64,000 nucleotides of DNA from Agrocybe praecox (GCA_964017145.1 OZ024841.1:1736001-1800000); one strand, 5' to 3'. Counted from the stretch's first letter, positions 47,851-61,383 are shown. The notes: generated from the sequence alone by a model not told the origin. Numbers and translations: made by a program.

Positions 47851-50744
47851 TCAACTACGCACCAGAAGAAGTGAGAGCAGCAGTCACTTTAACATCATCC
47901 TCATTCTGTCCTTTTGTTTCCTCTAGAAGGGCTATGGTGTAGCATGGTACTGCAGTTCCGTTAGGCCTAAGCACGCATTCAGTGGCAAAATTCTTTGAAG
48001 GGCCATCTAGTGCCGAGATCGCCAGAAACGGTTGGTCACGAGCCCAGCAGGTGCAATGTTACGGAGGTTATTATGTTCATGATTACCTAACAACCAGAAA
48101 CCATATGGTCAATTTGATGCCATCACTGATGGGGGTCAACAAGGGTCAGAGAAAGTCGCAGAAACACCTCGATTAAAAGGACTCGTTTTTACTTACGTAA
48201 AAGACTCGTAAAGTTGTTACATGGCTCTCTTATCTTCTTCCAAAGTTTAGGACTCTTTAAATAAAATTATTTCACATTCAGCCAGTCACATGAAATGGAA
48301 AGGGAGAACGCTCAGGTCTCGGGGTATGTATCATGTTTCGGGTGGCAAAGTGGAGGTAAATCATTGACTTTGCGTATGTGCATCAATCGATATGTTTCAA
48401 CTAGGTGACGACTTGATACCTATATAGCTCAAATTTTCACTCTCTTTTTTTATAGAGATATTACTCAACATCTCTACCGTTGGCTAGCTCTCCGTAGGCC
48501 GTATAATTTCACGTCGGCGCATTCTGCCATAAATCCTCGAAAGCATTCAGGCGGGACTCCAAAAACATGCATATGGTTACTCGCACTATGGACCGTGACA
48601 TAGATGCGCTTTATCTTGAACATTTGACTGGATTCCTTGCAGGTAAATTTATGCCGCAAATGTGCAATCTTAAACTCACCCTTAATGGAGCTGAGTCGCA
48701 ACGGTGACATGTGTTGTGTACGACCATTGTTCGTCTCTTTTTTCTTTCTTTTTTTTCTTTCGCCAACTGGACCTCGAGGTACGTTACTTGATCTTTCCTT
48801 GTATGCGAACCATTATGAATGACATACCACTCAGATCGATTTAGTTTGGATGATATTCTCCTCCAAGTCACCCAGGAATTTATCATCATGCCTTTTCAAT
48901 CCGTACAGAGGAGGGCAAACATTTCCGTGGCACAGATGTTATGTCCTAGTGAGCTAACTCGGCACGCTGAGCATGCCATACGTTCATATGTTTAAACTTG
49001 TCAGAATCGCTTCCTTGGGATTGCGTCCAATTGTAGGCATTGTCCTCACTTTCGAGTCATCACTTTATATCGGGCCACGTATAATGGAATAACTCTTTTC
49101 ATACCGATTTTGCATAGAGATAGCGCCGTGAGTATCTACTATTAGTTTACATTACTCTCCACAAAAATTCATTGCTTTATTTTCTACCAGTTTTTTCTAC
49201 TAGTTTACCTGCTCCACTTTACGATAGCGAGTACAAACCACGAAGCAAGTGGTGTTTAGTGCCAGTCCTGAACATGTGTCCCTACACGTATTCAAGTCGC
49301 GTTAGAGGTATTTCTCGTCACTGTAAGACGTTCCGTCCACTCATAACACAAACATAGCTGCAAGCTTCCTGTCTCGTTCGTGTAGCTTGGATTGGTCACA
49401 GAGACACCAACACTAACTGCATGCTTAGGTGACCTATCGTCGACCCACGTAGTGATGACCTTTGTAGGGTTTGATTGTAGGGTTTGAGGTTACGTTTTCT
49501 ACGCAAGGTAAAAACAAATGTTACGCTCAAGAGGCCATGATGTTTTTTAATATCGCTGTTGACATAGTATCTTCTATCACAGGGAATATGACGTTCCGCC
49601 TCTCGAGCATGTACCAACATAACAAGCGAATCATTTCATATGCACCATAAGTGTAGCATTTCGCTATAGGAAGCGTAAGCAGTGTGAATTCCTCATTGTC
49701 CTATACTCTCCCCAAAAGTTGATATACGCTATCATCGCTCCTTGAAAAGGGTATCAATACCGCCGAACAGGTCAACCAGGCTCTCGTTTATTCTGTTCAG
49801 GGACAGTATAACCTTTTCTCTTTTGTAAGTACTCCATAGTACTGACTTAATCACTTTCAACAAGTCCACTGATGGTAAATGGTGTATCTGCCATCAGCTA
49901 CGGTACTGCGCAGTCCGGTCTCCATCTGGGTATGTCATCGTCTCAGGCATCGTATATATCTCTATGCTTTCTCAACTTCACGCAGCTCGCATCTGGCCTC
50001 GCTGTACTGCCTCTTAGACGATTGGCACCATGTATCATTGGCCCTCGCTTCTTAACCTTCGAGAGGCATACTATCTGCCATTTACGGAGGAATGTAATAT
50101 TCCTATAGATTACGATTACGATTTTCAACTCGTTGAAGGACAGGATAACAGGAGGACAGGATAACAATGGCGACAAAGGTTCTCAAGATATTGCACCGAA
50201 TGACATCAGATAGTGATGAGCAGAGACAATCAAGTTCTTTAACCTTCCAACTTTCTGATGCTATTCTATTTCTATGACTGTATAATATAAACCGGTCTTA
50301 TATCCAAGAATGAGCCTATCTAGATAATATATATATTACAGAAAACAAGGCATGCACAAAGCTAACAACGAAGATCTGTAGACTACTCAGCATTTACTAA
50401 CTTACACACTTATATATACTGTACAAATCAAACAAACAGAAAAGATAAAAGTCTAGGGTGTAGCAGAAGGAAACCAGCAAGGGCGCGAAGCCCCACCAGC
50501 ATGCATAAGGAATATCGATCAAAAACCGACATCAAAACAGGAAAAAAGAGCACGATTATAAGGTGGAATCCTTGGTGCGGAGTGTAGCTTGTCAGTGAAG
50601 AAATGGCGAGACAAATAAATCTCCAAAATCCAGGATATTCGTACGGCTTTAAGGTCATGAAGAGATGATGCTGCGGGACAAAGTCAGGCAAGTGTAGGCA
50701 TCGGGAGTGGACAATGAATGCCGTGGTGCGTTAAAGGCTCGGTG
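47851..50744. other. Long intergenic region with a possible C2-domain scrap
   Basis: Nearly 2.9 kb with no supported intact gene. On the minus strand around 48474-48620 a frame reads FKIKRIYVTVHSASNHMHVFGVPPECFRGF, and near 48850-48895 another reads HDDKFLGDLEENI; both resemble C2-domain strands of basidiomycete signalling proteins, but they are not in the order of a single domain. A two-copy direct repeat of GGACAGGATAACA lies at about 50140-50166. Confidence 0.35.
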
Positions 50745-52890
50745 TTATCGCAGATTCTCTGGCCATTCCGAACGTCGCCGCCATCGACCTTCAGGGTCGA
50801 AGCGAGGGTTAACGCGATAATCCAGACCTTTATTAGCGGTGCTGCCAATGGGAACTGGAAGGTACGAATACATCAATCAGGACAATGTGGTCGCTTATGG
50901 ACAGGAAGAGACCACGTACAGATCCACCCTAACGGATTTTTACCCATGACATGTACCCACTCGGCATATGCACTTCCTTTCCACCATATATTTCCTTCAT
51001 AGTTTAGCCTGCCCCACTCATGGTCCCATTCCCGCAATTTTCTCGTTTTCTCACTGAGAAACGGGAATAAAAATAGCAAAATGGTTAGGAGGGTATTTTA
51101 AAGAAAAGATGGATAGAGGTCCAATATAACTTACCCAATCTCCCACCAACTGAATCCCCTTGCCAACGCCCTTCTCTCTCGGTCCTTCATAGTGCGTATT
51201 TGCATACTTTCGACAGTCGTCTGACCTTTGAGAGTCATGTTTATATGCGATATCAACAGCATAAATGTAAAGAAGAGGAAAAGCGCAGCCCTGGAAATAA
51301 ATAAGTGTGAGTAATTGTTTTCTCATTGCAGGATAAAGGCTTACAATGCAATCACCACAATCTCTTGAGGATTGATGTTATCTGATGTCGATTTAACTGA
51401 TATGACGGTGTACCCAATGACTGTGCCCAAGACGTAGCATGTGAAGACGGTGGTCGCTTGACAAAAGTTGAGGAAAAACTATAATAGTAAGATATATGTA
51501 ATTAACATCATATCGTAGCAAGGAAGGTAGACGGCCAACAAACCTTGTGGTTGCGCGCTCCCACACATTGCCCAATCCCTGTATTGAATAAGAGAAGACT
51601 GATGAATTATCACGTATGAAGATGAGGAAGACGTGAGCGTAGCATACATGGGCAATGATGATCATATTTCAGGATGCACTGATGGCCCAGGTGAGAGAAG
51701 TGATAAATTTCGACAAGAAATTTGATGTATAACTCACAGTCCCACATACTCGACAGTGATGGGTTCGATATGGTTTAATAATTTGGTCAACCGCGCAGTA
51801 CCTGTGCACGGGCTGGAGCACAGAAATAGGAGGTGGACGACGGGTGACATTCAAAGATCCTAATCTCTGTTCTTGTTCCACCTTCTTAGGGTCTTCAGCT
51901 GATGGAATAGCGGCATTAGGGTTAGTTGTGCGTTTTGGATTTTTGAGCACCGAGGTGGTTTTCTGTCGGGGTTCGGGTAAATGTGTTTTACTCGTGGCGG
52001 AAGTCGCAACAGGCGATAAATTAGGCCTAGATGGACCACCATTTGATTGTGAATCATGCATGAACGCTGGTTTGGGTGGGGCCATCGAATCCAAGACACC
52101 AGCCTTTTGCTCTGAGGTTTGAGCTACCCCATCTCTCCTGAGAAGATCTTCGTATGACATTCCTGCAAGACCGTTCTCCGTCCTTTGTAAAGCTGATCCA
52201 TAAGGCGATCCAGATGTATCCCTCCTCACCGCTGATGACGATGATGACCGTGGTCTTTGTAGAGAGTCGCGATTCGCGGCTTCGATGTCATGTTGTGCCA
52301 AAGTGTTTGATGGGGTCACAGACGGCCAGGAACTACGAGCATCTATGGGTATTAGAGGGCGATCAGACTTCCTCACGTACTGGATGCAGATTGTCAGATT
52401 TCAACTCAAGAATAAATGATCTACGAGCAAAACACACTTCTCGAGCATAACCTGGTGGTGTTAAGACGACCTAAACATAAATGTGAATATCATTCAAGTA
52501 CACGGTGCATAGTCCAGACTCACTCGCACATAGGCCATGACTAACCAAGCGTACAGTACGCAGAATACCACGAGCAAAACGACTACAACCGCCATAAGTC
52601 TTTTGTATTAATGACAAGGGTTTGACCTGGTACTGACTCCCTGTGTCCCGACTTGCTGGTGCACCACTCTTTCTCCAAATCATAGGCAAACAGAGATGTC
52701 GTATGTATACGTACGCAGTGTATCCCATCATACCAACGGTAATCCCAACCATGAGCTTCCTAACTATCCATGGTTGTGCCTTAGTCCTATTCTCGCGTTT
52801 CTCTCGTACGGTTTCGGTAGCCTCTTGAATGACCCCACAACACGTCTTATTCGGGTCCTTCGAGGTGAAAGGTGCAGCCTGTTTTTTCAT
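50745..52890 (-). CDS. DHHC-type protein S-palmitoyltransferase
   Basis: Minus-strand, at least eight exons; start MKKQAAPFTSKDPNKTCCG at 52890, stop at 50745. Order: N-terminal TM1 (KLMVGITVGMMGYTAYVYI), TM2 (MAVVVVLLVVFCVLYAWLVMAYVR), LTPPGYARE, and a long Ser/Pro-rich cytosolic insert (~200 aa). Then the Cys-rich DHHC domain: HRYCAVDQIIKPYRTHHCRVCGTC, KYDHHCPWIGQCVGARNHK. TM3-TM4, the TTxE-like QTTVESMQ motif, and a C-terminal NPRFDPEGRWRRRSEWP follow. The catalytic Cys is in DHHC, and the codon for the next Trp is split by an intron (CCA T|GTATGC ... AG|GG). Such enzymes attach palmitate to cytosolic-face cysteines at Golgi, vacuole or plasma membrane. The layout suggests the Pfa3-like group in basidiomycetes, though the exact orthologue is uncertain. 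Confidence 0.9.
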
Positions 52891-55135
52891 GACCGACCAA
52901 GGCGACAAGGGAAACTAGGAAGATGGCTGCGACGATGCCCTGACGCCTTGAGAATCCATTCTGTTCAATAATTCCACCGAAACGTCATGCGATGCCGTAG
53001 GCACTGCACGTGACAGGCGCGTCCGGCAATTATGTTCCCACGGTCCAAAGCGAGACTTGGGAACTTATCCCGAAGCGTGTGTGTCGAAGAAAACATATCG
53101 AAACATAACATTTTTGATGCTAGAAATGAGAGAGGAGGAAAATAACAATATGATAGTCTAGCAATCTTATACCTGATGGGTTAACACTCAACTTGGCTAG
53201 TAGTGTTTCATTCAGTCAAGGTTCATAGCAACTTTTGATGATGATGAATCGCCTTGAGGCTTGATGTCCCCAACTTATGAGAATTGATTGTAGCCCAACG
53301 CATGCAAGCCAACCTTGATATGAAAAAACCGCAGTCGCTGATGGAGACGACATCAACTGAACAATGGGCGGTGAATCCCACATGCTGCACCTCGCAGTAG
53401 TGACTGTGGCGTCGTTTAAATAAAAAAGTACTTATGTCCGAAAACTGAACTTTTACCACCGACGGATTTAGTATATATACATAATTGGCTAGTAGCATTT
53501 CATCCGTCCGCTTCTCGGAGAAATGTTAAAAATAACGACACGGCGCACAGACGAACGCGCATGCTGCATGTTGAGCGCTTAGTGCGTCCTCATAAAATTA
53601 ATTACAGTCATTTAAGCTTAGAGCAGCTGCCAAGAAGCACTCGAGCTCAACGTAAAAGCTGTGTGCCCGAATTCTAGAGTCTAGGCTAGCAGGTTCATTG
53701 GTTCATCCCAAGATGTTCTCGCTGGTAGGACAGTCAGACTCCAACATACGCCCCATGGATAAAAAGTCAAAAATCACCCCGGACAACGGAACACCAATGT
53801 CGGGGAGGCTTGACCGGATTTATGTACATTGGAGCAAAAGGGTTTGATAAATTACGCCCTGAACATACTCCTTGGAGTACGGTAAGTAGGTAACTGTAAG
53901 TATGAGTGATTCCGTCCGAATCTGACCTGTTGATGTATGGGAAACCCAGGGCTAAGAGACGGTAAACAAGTCCTTCGAGAACATTCGTGATAGGAATAGT
54001 CCGAATGAGAAGACAGAGACAGAAGTCACGGCTATTCACGAAGTACAAGGACTGAGAAAATGAATGTTATTTCCGTCTGTCCTAGCGATGGCTGCCGACC
54101 GGCGACCAGCATCTCAGCAGTGCAAATAGGACCCCAAGTAAGGTAGTTGACAATCTTACTGTTCTCGGGCTCGGGGAGAGACCTGTGCATATAAAATTTT
54201 GACATGCAAAAGGAGGACTAGCGTACATACCGGGTCAATTTGGTAGGCATGTCCTTGGTCTTCGTGGTTGCATACTAGTAGTGGACGTCCTGTCTTCGAC
54301 GATGTTGAGAAGCTTGATGATATGTATTACGGCAAGCATACACGTGTGAACGGAAAAGCGGGGTGAGACATATGGGCATACATACGGAAAGCATGGAAGA
54401 TAGGTAAGAGGTTAAAAAGGTCAAATTGGGGTCGGAGGAACTCGTCAGAGCTGCAGAGACTTATATAGCGATGAGGACGGAGGGAATGTACATTGTACGA
54501 GTCGGATAAACGCATGTATACATGTGTACCTGGGCAGAGAAATCAGAAAAAGAGAGCCCTTTTCGTCAATATTCGCGATAGCGGTCTAGACGTTGAGCGG
54601 GTGCTTTAATAATCCCATGTCATTGGCGACGATATGACGATCAAGAGAGGCAGAAATACACACCTATCCCGTTAGCTCCAGCTGGGGTATTTCTGAACAA
54701 TGCATGATGGATAGATTGTTGATGCAGTCCGGCTTTGCAGATGTCAAAAAGCAAGAATATAGACACTGGGGTGGGACAACATCAGGCGATCTCGCCAGAA
54801 CGGTGGATCAGAACGGGCGTCTGTCAGGTGATAACAAACGATAAGGAAATTCAGGGAACCTTTTATTCCATTGAATCCATGCAGGAAAAAATAATACGCC
54901 AAGGTCCCGGAGAATCTGCACATTCCGTGTTTTTTTCTTCTTTTGTGAGCGCCTGCAGTCAAATCGAGGTTGTCAGGGCAGCTGAGCGTTCGGCAGGTTG
55001 GAAATTGATAAGCCGATTTAGCACCGGACCGAAAGAGGAAAGGCGAACCTGAGTTATTAGTCTTTCCCAAGGACCCTTGCAAATATTTCTATTCTAATGA
55101 GAACAATCCATTCTTGCCTCTAGTCTCTGACAACG
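52891..55135. other. Long intergenic region, no supported gene
   Basis: 2.2 kb between two divergently transcribed genes (DHHC on minus, G-alpha on plus). Overlapping opposite-strand frames at 54735-55082 have no recognisable product. TTGGCTAGTAG(T/C)(A/G)TTTCAT occurs twice (about 53196 and 53484) as a short direct repeat. Confidence 0.4.
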
Positions 55136-57340
55136 ATGCGGCGCTCGCTGGACGAAGACCCCCTTACCTTGGCCATCGCCCCTCCACCCGATGAGACTTA
55201 TGAGCAGCGTGTTATACGAGAAGCTGCAGAGGCAGAGGCAAAGAGGGTCAGCGACGAAATCGACGAGCAAATTAGAAAGGAGAGAGAGGCAGAAAAGAAG
55301 AAAAAGAAGCCCGTGAAGCTCCTACTTCTTGGTATACTGTCTCTTTTCTCTCTAGGGCTCCTGTTTTCTAACGCGTATATGCTACAGGTCAAAGTGAGAG
55401 TGGGAAGACCGCAACGTTGAAAAGTAAGTTGCCATTGTTCGTAAAAAAACGTGGTACTAACTATGTAGCGACAGATTTTCAACTGGCATATGCGCGACGA
55501 GAATGGACAGAGGAAAAGGCAGCATGGAGAGCTGTCATTCTCCTCAACCTGGTACGCAACGTCAACGAGATCGTCGCCCACCTTTCCAGCGAAATGGCGG
55601 ATATACCATGGTATCCCGACGACTCTTCAGACGAAATAAACTTGGCCCCACGACATGCGAGGCCTCTACCGCGGCTCAAGTTCAGTGAAAAGCACGGCAA
55701 CCTCAAAGCACGCCTCAGTCCACTGCATAACGTACAGCTTTCACTCGAACAACGGCTGGGCCACGCCAGTCTCGAGATGCAGTCAACGACAGTCGACACA
55801 GCCGCTGCATTTGAGGAGCCTGCTCATACTAACCGCCGTGGTCTACAGGAATTTTCTATCAATTCTTCTAATGGATGGAAGTCTGCCTTGGATAGGTTCC
55901 GCGGCATGCGTAGCGCCTCAACGAGGGAAAACGGGAATTCAAGTCCTACTACTAGCAGTCCAACCTCTACGCGCAGAGCGCGGGATACAGAAGAAGAACT
56001 TCTGGAAGTCATCGCCTCTTGTCGCGACGATATCAAAGCACTGTGGGAGGACAATATCGTGGGAGAGACTTTGAATAGAAGGAAGGTTCGCCTTGAGGAC
56101 GCTCCTGGATTGTAAGCATATCCCATAATATCCACATAGCCCTGTCAATCCTAACATATCTCTTGTTTCTAGCTTTATTAACGATGCCGAGCGTATTGCG
56201 AACCGGGACTATCAGCCAACTGATGACGATGTTATTAGAGCACGTCTGCGAACACTCGGTGTTCAAGAATACAGATATATCGTGGATCATGGTATGTAGT
56301 CACAGTTATCTATACTGCCCCCGTAGTCACGTACTTACCTGCTCTGCATTTCAGGGAGAACGATGGGCCAAGAATGGAGACTGTATGACGTGGGAGGTAC
56401 AAGGAGCAGTGTAAGTGGATTGTAATCAGAACACTCGGATTCTTCTGACAGTCTAATAGAGAGGAGCCTGGTACCCGTACTTTGACGATGGTAAGCTGTG
56501 CCCTCCCCTCACCTTTGCCGACGTTATATTGATTTTATCTCTAGTTGATGCTATCATCTTCCTTGCGTAAGTTTAGAGTTTTTCGATAATTACCTTCCCC
56601 AACTCATCATCATGATATAATTTTACCCACCAATCCTATAGTCCCAGTAAGTAATCTCACGAATCGATACTGCTCTAGAATCGTTTCTGACACTTTCTTT
56701 TTCTAGTCTCCCCCTTCGACGAGAAACTAGCGGAAGATCGTCGAGTTAATAGGCTGGAAGACAGCTATCTCTTGTGGAAATCGGTGGTCTCGTGCAAATT
56801 GCTAACGCGGACACAGCTTATTCTTTGTAAGTTTCATCGCCACCGTCGTCATGTTCTTCTCAGTTCATTAAACATTTCTGGAACAGTCCTGAATAAGTGC
56901 GACTTACTGGTCGCCAAGCTGCAGAGAGGGATCAGGATTCGTGATTCGGTACCGAGCTTCGGTGACCGTAAGAATGACCTCCCCACCGCGACAAAATGCA
57001 AGCTTCTGTCACCGCTTCTAGCCGTATTACATTGATGCTCACCTTCCTTATTACCACAGACTTCCAGCAGCACTTCAAAGAGATCTCACGTAACCACTCA
57101 CCTGTACAACGTCCTTTTTATGTTCATTTGACCTCTGTTATTGTGCGTGCCACGCTTTGCGCTATCCGTCTATTTGTGTCTGATTTGCTTCTCCATATAG
57201 GATACTCGATCTACAGCTGTAACACTGGGAGCAGGTAAATTCTTATTTGTTTTCGAAAGATTTTCACGGAAACTGACGCATCCTCCACAGTTGAAGAGTC
57301 CATTCTTCGTGAACACCTGCGGCGTGCTGATCTCATGTAG
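55136..57340 (+). CDS. Heterotrimeric G protein alpha subunit, divergent basidiomycete type
   Basis: Multi-exon gene, start MRRSLDEDPLTLAIAPPPDE, stop TAG at 57338-57340. The helical N-terminus (EQIRKEREAEKKKKKPVKLLLLG) leads into the P loop GQSESGKT, split by an intron. The helical domain is expanded by a Ser/Arg-rich insert (around RRGLQEFSINSSNG to SPTSTRRARD). Switch I is IRARLRTLGVQEY (catalytic Arg kept). Switch II is YDVGGTRSS, with Thr where canonical G-alpha has the catalytic Gln. Then AWYPYFDDVDAIIFLAPISPFDEKLAEDRRVNRLEDSYLLWKSV, LNKCDLL (NKxD) and HLTSVIDTRSTAV (TCAT region). There is no MGxxxS myristoylation start. These long, atypical G-alphas occur in many copies in Agaricomycetes; GTP binding is likely, but GTP hydrolysis may be altered. 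Receptors and effectors unknown. Confidence 0.9.
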
Positions 57341-58868
57341 AGTTCATTGACGGCGCCTTTTCTCACTTCAAGACGTTACGTCTAACGCCACAATGGGATC
57401 AGCCAGCCTCCAGATGTCACCACCAGCATCATCAGCGAAAGGAACGCATCGCTTGCAGCTGATCATCTTCCTTCCTCCGATGTCAATCCGTGTCCGACCC
57501 TGGGTATCGTGTTTCTTGTGATATCTGGATGGATGGCTTGGCCCTCCTGTGCTTCTTCCGATTCAACCTTCCAACTTCGGTCTCTAACAACCATCTCCAT
57601 CTTCTGAACATCATCATCGTCATCATCATCTACAACTGGAATCTTCTGCTGCTCCAATATACCTTAAAACTCACGAAGCATACCCTTTTCAAATGCCTTC
57701 ACTAATCGTCACCCATTCAACATTGTCACGTACATACACGTGACAACTTTTATGTGGCCCCACGTCGAATTTTGTCGATATTCAGTCCCTACCCAAGGTT
57801 TTCAACGTTTATCAAAATACTCGATTTATTGCCTATTGTACTCTATGACGGCGCCTTCACCTTTCTATCCGACTTGTGCACACACACGACGTTCGACATC
57901 CCGATTCTCCTCGACAAACCTCGAATGTACTCTCTCTCTCATTGTCTTCATTCTATCTCGCAAACATACACAACCACACGCATCTCTCTCTTACTCTGTC
58001 GCTCTCGCTCTCTCTCGACTCATCAACAAACCCATGAACGTGCACAAACCAAACATCCATCACTTTCGCTTCCTTCAAATCAAGACGTCGCATTCTAATC
58101 AAAAAGTCAACTCTTTTCTTACTTTTCTTTTCTCTTGTTTGCTTTCTTTTCTTTGCTTTCCCTAAACAAATATCCTCGTATCTTCTCCTGTTCCCTATGA
58201 TCTGGCGATGACAGCACCAACACCTGCGAATCAATTATAGACCGTCATCACTCTGTACTACTTTACCTTGTTTTTTTCTCTCTTCTTTGTTTCGATTTTT
58301 CACAGGTCTCCCTCCATCAATATCCTTGTGTCTAGTAGCATACAACGTAAACCCATTTCTCCTTTTCCACGACTCCGGAATGGCTATCTCCAACCCCTTT
58401 CTTCACAACCATCTTTGCTTTTTCTTTGCTTTGTAGCCGTTCGACTATTGTTCAAAACACTCTTCCTTTTTCTTCTGTAACGTAGTATGGATGTGTCACT
58501 GTCAGATCGAAATCTCTCCTTATCCCCTTGCACACCTAATGATGAGTTGATGGCCCTTAGATTTTTTTGCGGGTATGCATACTCTTCAATAATATACAAA
58601 TGTTTGAAAAGTCGCTATAAGTATCGGAACTTCGGTGCTGCACACTCGAACAGCGAGTTCCTTAAGAGCAGAATATAAAATAATAACTACGGAATGTATA
58701 CTATCTAAATGGTAACCACTATTGACATTCCGGAGTGATATGTCCTTGTCTTAACGGTATCAAGAGTGGCAAACGGTTGGTAGGTGTGCCTATCCGGGCT
58801 AGATATTAATGGTGATAATACAGGAAGGGTATCGACTCGGTGATGTAGCAATCCAAGAGGAATAACGC
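57341..58868. other. Convergent intergenic region with a 600-bp pyrimidine-rich block
   Basis: Lies between two gene 3' ends (G-alpha on plus, NHX on minus). From about 57880 to 58480 the plus strand is strongly C/T-rich (CTCTCTC, CTTTTCTTTCTTTTC runs), which resembles the pyrimidine-rich leaders of highly expressed fungal genes, yet no convincing plus-strand coding region follows. The 63-codon frame at 58487 is unrecognised. Confidence 0.5.
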
Positions 58869-61383
58869 TCAAGAAAACCTGGTGTCTCCCAACCCATTAT
58901 TTCTCAATATCGGACTCGGTAGACCTCTCTCGATCCGACTATCATCCACTGACATGGACCGGGAAGCAGAATTATTGACATTGCCACTACTTCCGCTCCC
59001 GCCGCCACTGATGTTGATTATTGGACGTTGGCCCTGGCCCTGTCTGCCCATCTCGACGTCTTGACCAGAAAGATCGACCTCATCTTCACTATCTGCCGGC
59101 GTGCCTACGTTACTGGTGCTACCAGCACCCGCCATTCCTGACATCCGCTTGGCCCTTCGGGCATGGAAAGTTCGACTAGCTGTGGCGTTGGAGAAGATGG
59201 GCAAGAGGTACCGCTCATCTAGAGCCTGGAACCATTTACCATCTTCACCTATGCCCATAGATGCAGTGAGACTATTTTGGCGAGGCGGGTGTCCGGCATT
59301 ATTATTTTGGTTATCTTGATGTGTCGGAGCGAGGGGCAACACCTCGCCCCCGTCCGAATCGTAAGAGTCAGAAGAAGCCGAAGAGAATACTGGGTTTCCT
59401 CCAGGAGTAACAGGCGATTGAGGGACATTGGCTTGACCAGCCTGGAATTGGTGATTGTAACTGCGGGATGCATAATGAGAACCAATCCGTCCTGGGACAC
59501 GATGTCCACCAGGAGAATGAAGTGCGCTGCTGTCCTCCTCTGCGAATCGATTCCATCGTCCATGACCGCCACCACCTCGGCCTACCCATGCGTTGCGTGA
59601 CGGAGGGTTTACGGCCTCATCTTCATCGCTACTAGCCGCTACGTCATCTTCTACCCCTGTGCGAATGCCGAGAACCTCCAACATTCTTGCTGTAGTGCCA
59701 CCAAATATTAGAACGGTCAACACAACAACAATAAGAACTGTCGTTCTCATCATCTGTGCATTAGGTCCTTTGAATCCGGCAGCAAGAGCCACTCCGACAG
59801 CACCTCTCAGACCAGCCCAGAAGAGCATCATCTGGTACGAATGAGGAAGCTCTTCGTTCCTTTGCCCTCGTACGTGTTTCTGGAATAAATTGATTCCTTC
59901 GGAGAGCGGGAACACAGCCGCATATCGAGTAAATACGACGGCGATTGTGGTAATGAAGATGAAGACCGGTTTAACATAGCTGAAGACTGGTTCGGAAATT
60001 GGGGCGCTTGTGAAAAGCGACATGCCGAGGTAGATAAAGATAAAATTCTCCGATAAGCGAGCGAGGGTTGAGAATATGTATTTGGTGGCCCGTTGCGTTC
60101 GGCGAGACATCGTATGGTAGGCGTAGTGCTTCAGGGTGATACCGCAGAAAAGGAGGGATACGATTCCCGACATTGACATGCCGTTGGAGAAGAAGTAGCA
60201 CGTATATGCACATAGGGAAACGAGACAGGACTCGATGGAAGGGTAGAGGTGAAGGTATGAATGCTTGAGCATCAGCGATGTTGCCAATCCAAAAGCCACT
60301 CCTAGGGCCATCGATATGCTGAAAGACAACAAGAAAATGCCCACCCCGTGAAAGATGGACGAAATGTATACTTCCGTGCCATGGAATTGGCTCAGAGTCC
60401 TTTGAATAGGGGTTAAATGAGTAGGTATTCCGAGAATTGGGTCTGCGATTACTTACTCGTACATGACAATACTGACAGCATCGTTGAGCAAACTTTCTCC
60501 GAAGATGACTGTGTAAAGTTTGGGGTCAACCTTATACTGATTGAATATGGCAAGGATAGTGACTGGGTCCGTCGCGGATAATGTCGATCCAAAGATTAGA
60601 CATTCAATTAAAGGCAGCCTATCCGTATCAATTCCGAGGTACGAATAAATGAACACGAGAACTCTGTTCTGCAAGTGTTAAGGACATACTAATGGTTCAT
60701 GCAGCATGAAACAGCTTACCCGACACCGACGGCTGAGATAAAAGTTCCAAGGAAAGCAAACGTTAAGATTGACCCAAAGTTGCGGAAGAAGTTGTCCTAT
60801 TACATGAAAGGATGTTAAAATCCGTCGGGAATGAAGAGAAACGGTTTACTTGTTTAAGTTCGTAGCCTGAGTTTAAGATAATCGGAGGGAGCAGAAGATT
60901 GAAGAATAATGTATGCTTGAAGGTCTATAATCAATGTATATTAGAACGTTGCTGGTTCAGTGCTGATTGCGTGGAGGGTAGCAATGCCGAGTCGTGGCCC
61001 TCGTCCAGGGGTTTATGCGAACTGAAAGTCCCCGACCCTCTGGAGCTGCTGCGTCAGACAGGCCAGCGCAGTCGTAGAACGTAGGAACTTCATAAATGAA
61101 TGCTATGCCGACTCACAAGCATCTCCCGAATCATGGTACCAGGCGCGAGCCTAATAATCAATCCAACAAACATTCCAGCAAATATGGATACCAAAGTCTC
61201 ATGGACCGCGCGTATTCGTTTGATTTGAAGGTAGTACGACGTTAAAAGTGATAGAATGAGCAGCGAGCAGACGAGAAACAGCGACCACGACGAATAGTAT
61301 TCTTCTTCCTCTGCTACTGGCGCCGTAGTCGATGCAGCCGCAGCTGCTGCTGCAATGGTCATGGTGGCGAATTTGAAGACCAT
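58869..61383 (-). CDS. Cation/proton antiporter, NHX/NHE type (CPA1 family)
   Basis: Minus-strand multi-exon gene, start [19 protein letters not shown] at 61383; an alternative ATG upstream gives only a UTR-like leader. Family landmarks: [34 protein letters not shown] (amiloride-site-like FFxxLLPPI), [40 protein letters not shown] (with the transport Asp of the ND motif), [14 protein letters not shown] and [14 protein letters not shown] (the conserved GLRGA). About 12 hydrophobic segments are followed by a ~210-residue cytosolic tail rich in Ser, Gly, Asn and Gln (exon ending at 58869). These exchangers swap Na+ or K+ for H+ on endosomal/vacuolar (Nhx1) membranes and control pH and salt tolerance. 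The sequence is NHX1-like; the exact compartment is inferred. Confidence 0.9.

Noticed and set aside
53196..53505. Two copies of a ~20-bp motif (TTGGCTAGTAG...) considered as transposon termini
   Set aside because: Direct rather than inverted, imperfect, and with no target-site duplication or transposase between them.
54735..55082. Overlapping opposite-strand frames of 105 and 112 codons upstream of G-alpha
   Set aside because: Neither resembles a known protein and they exclude each other; probably chance.
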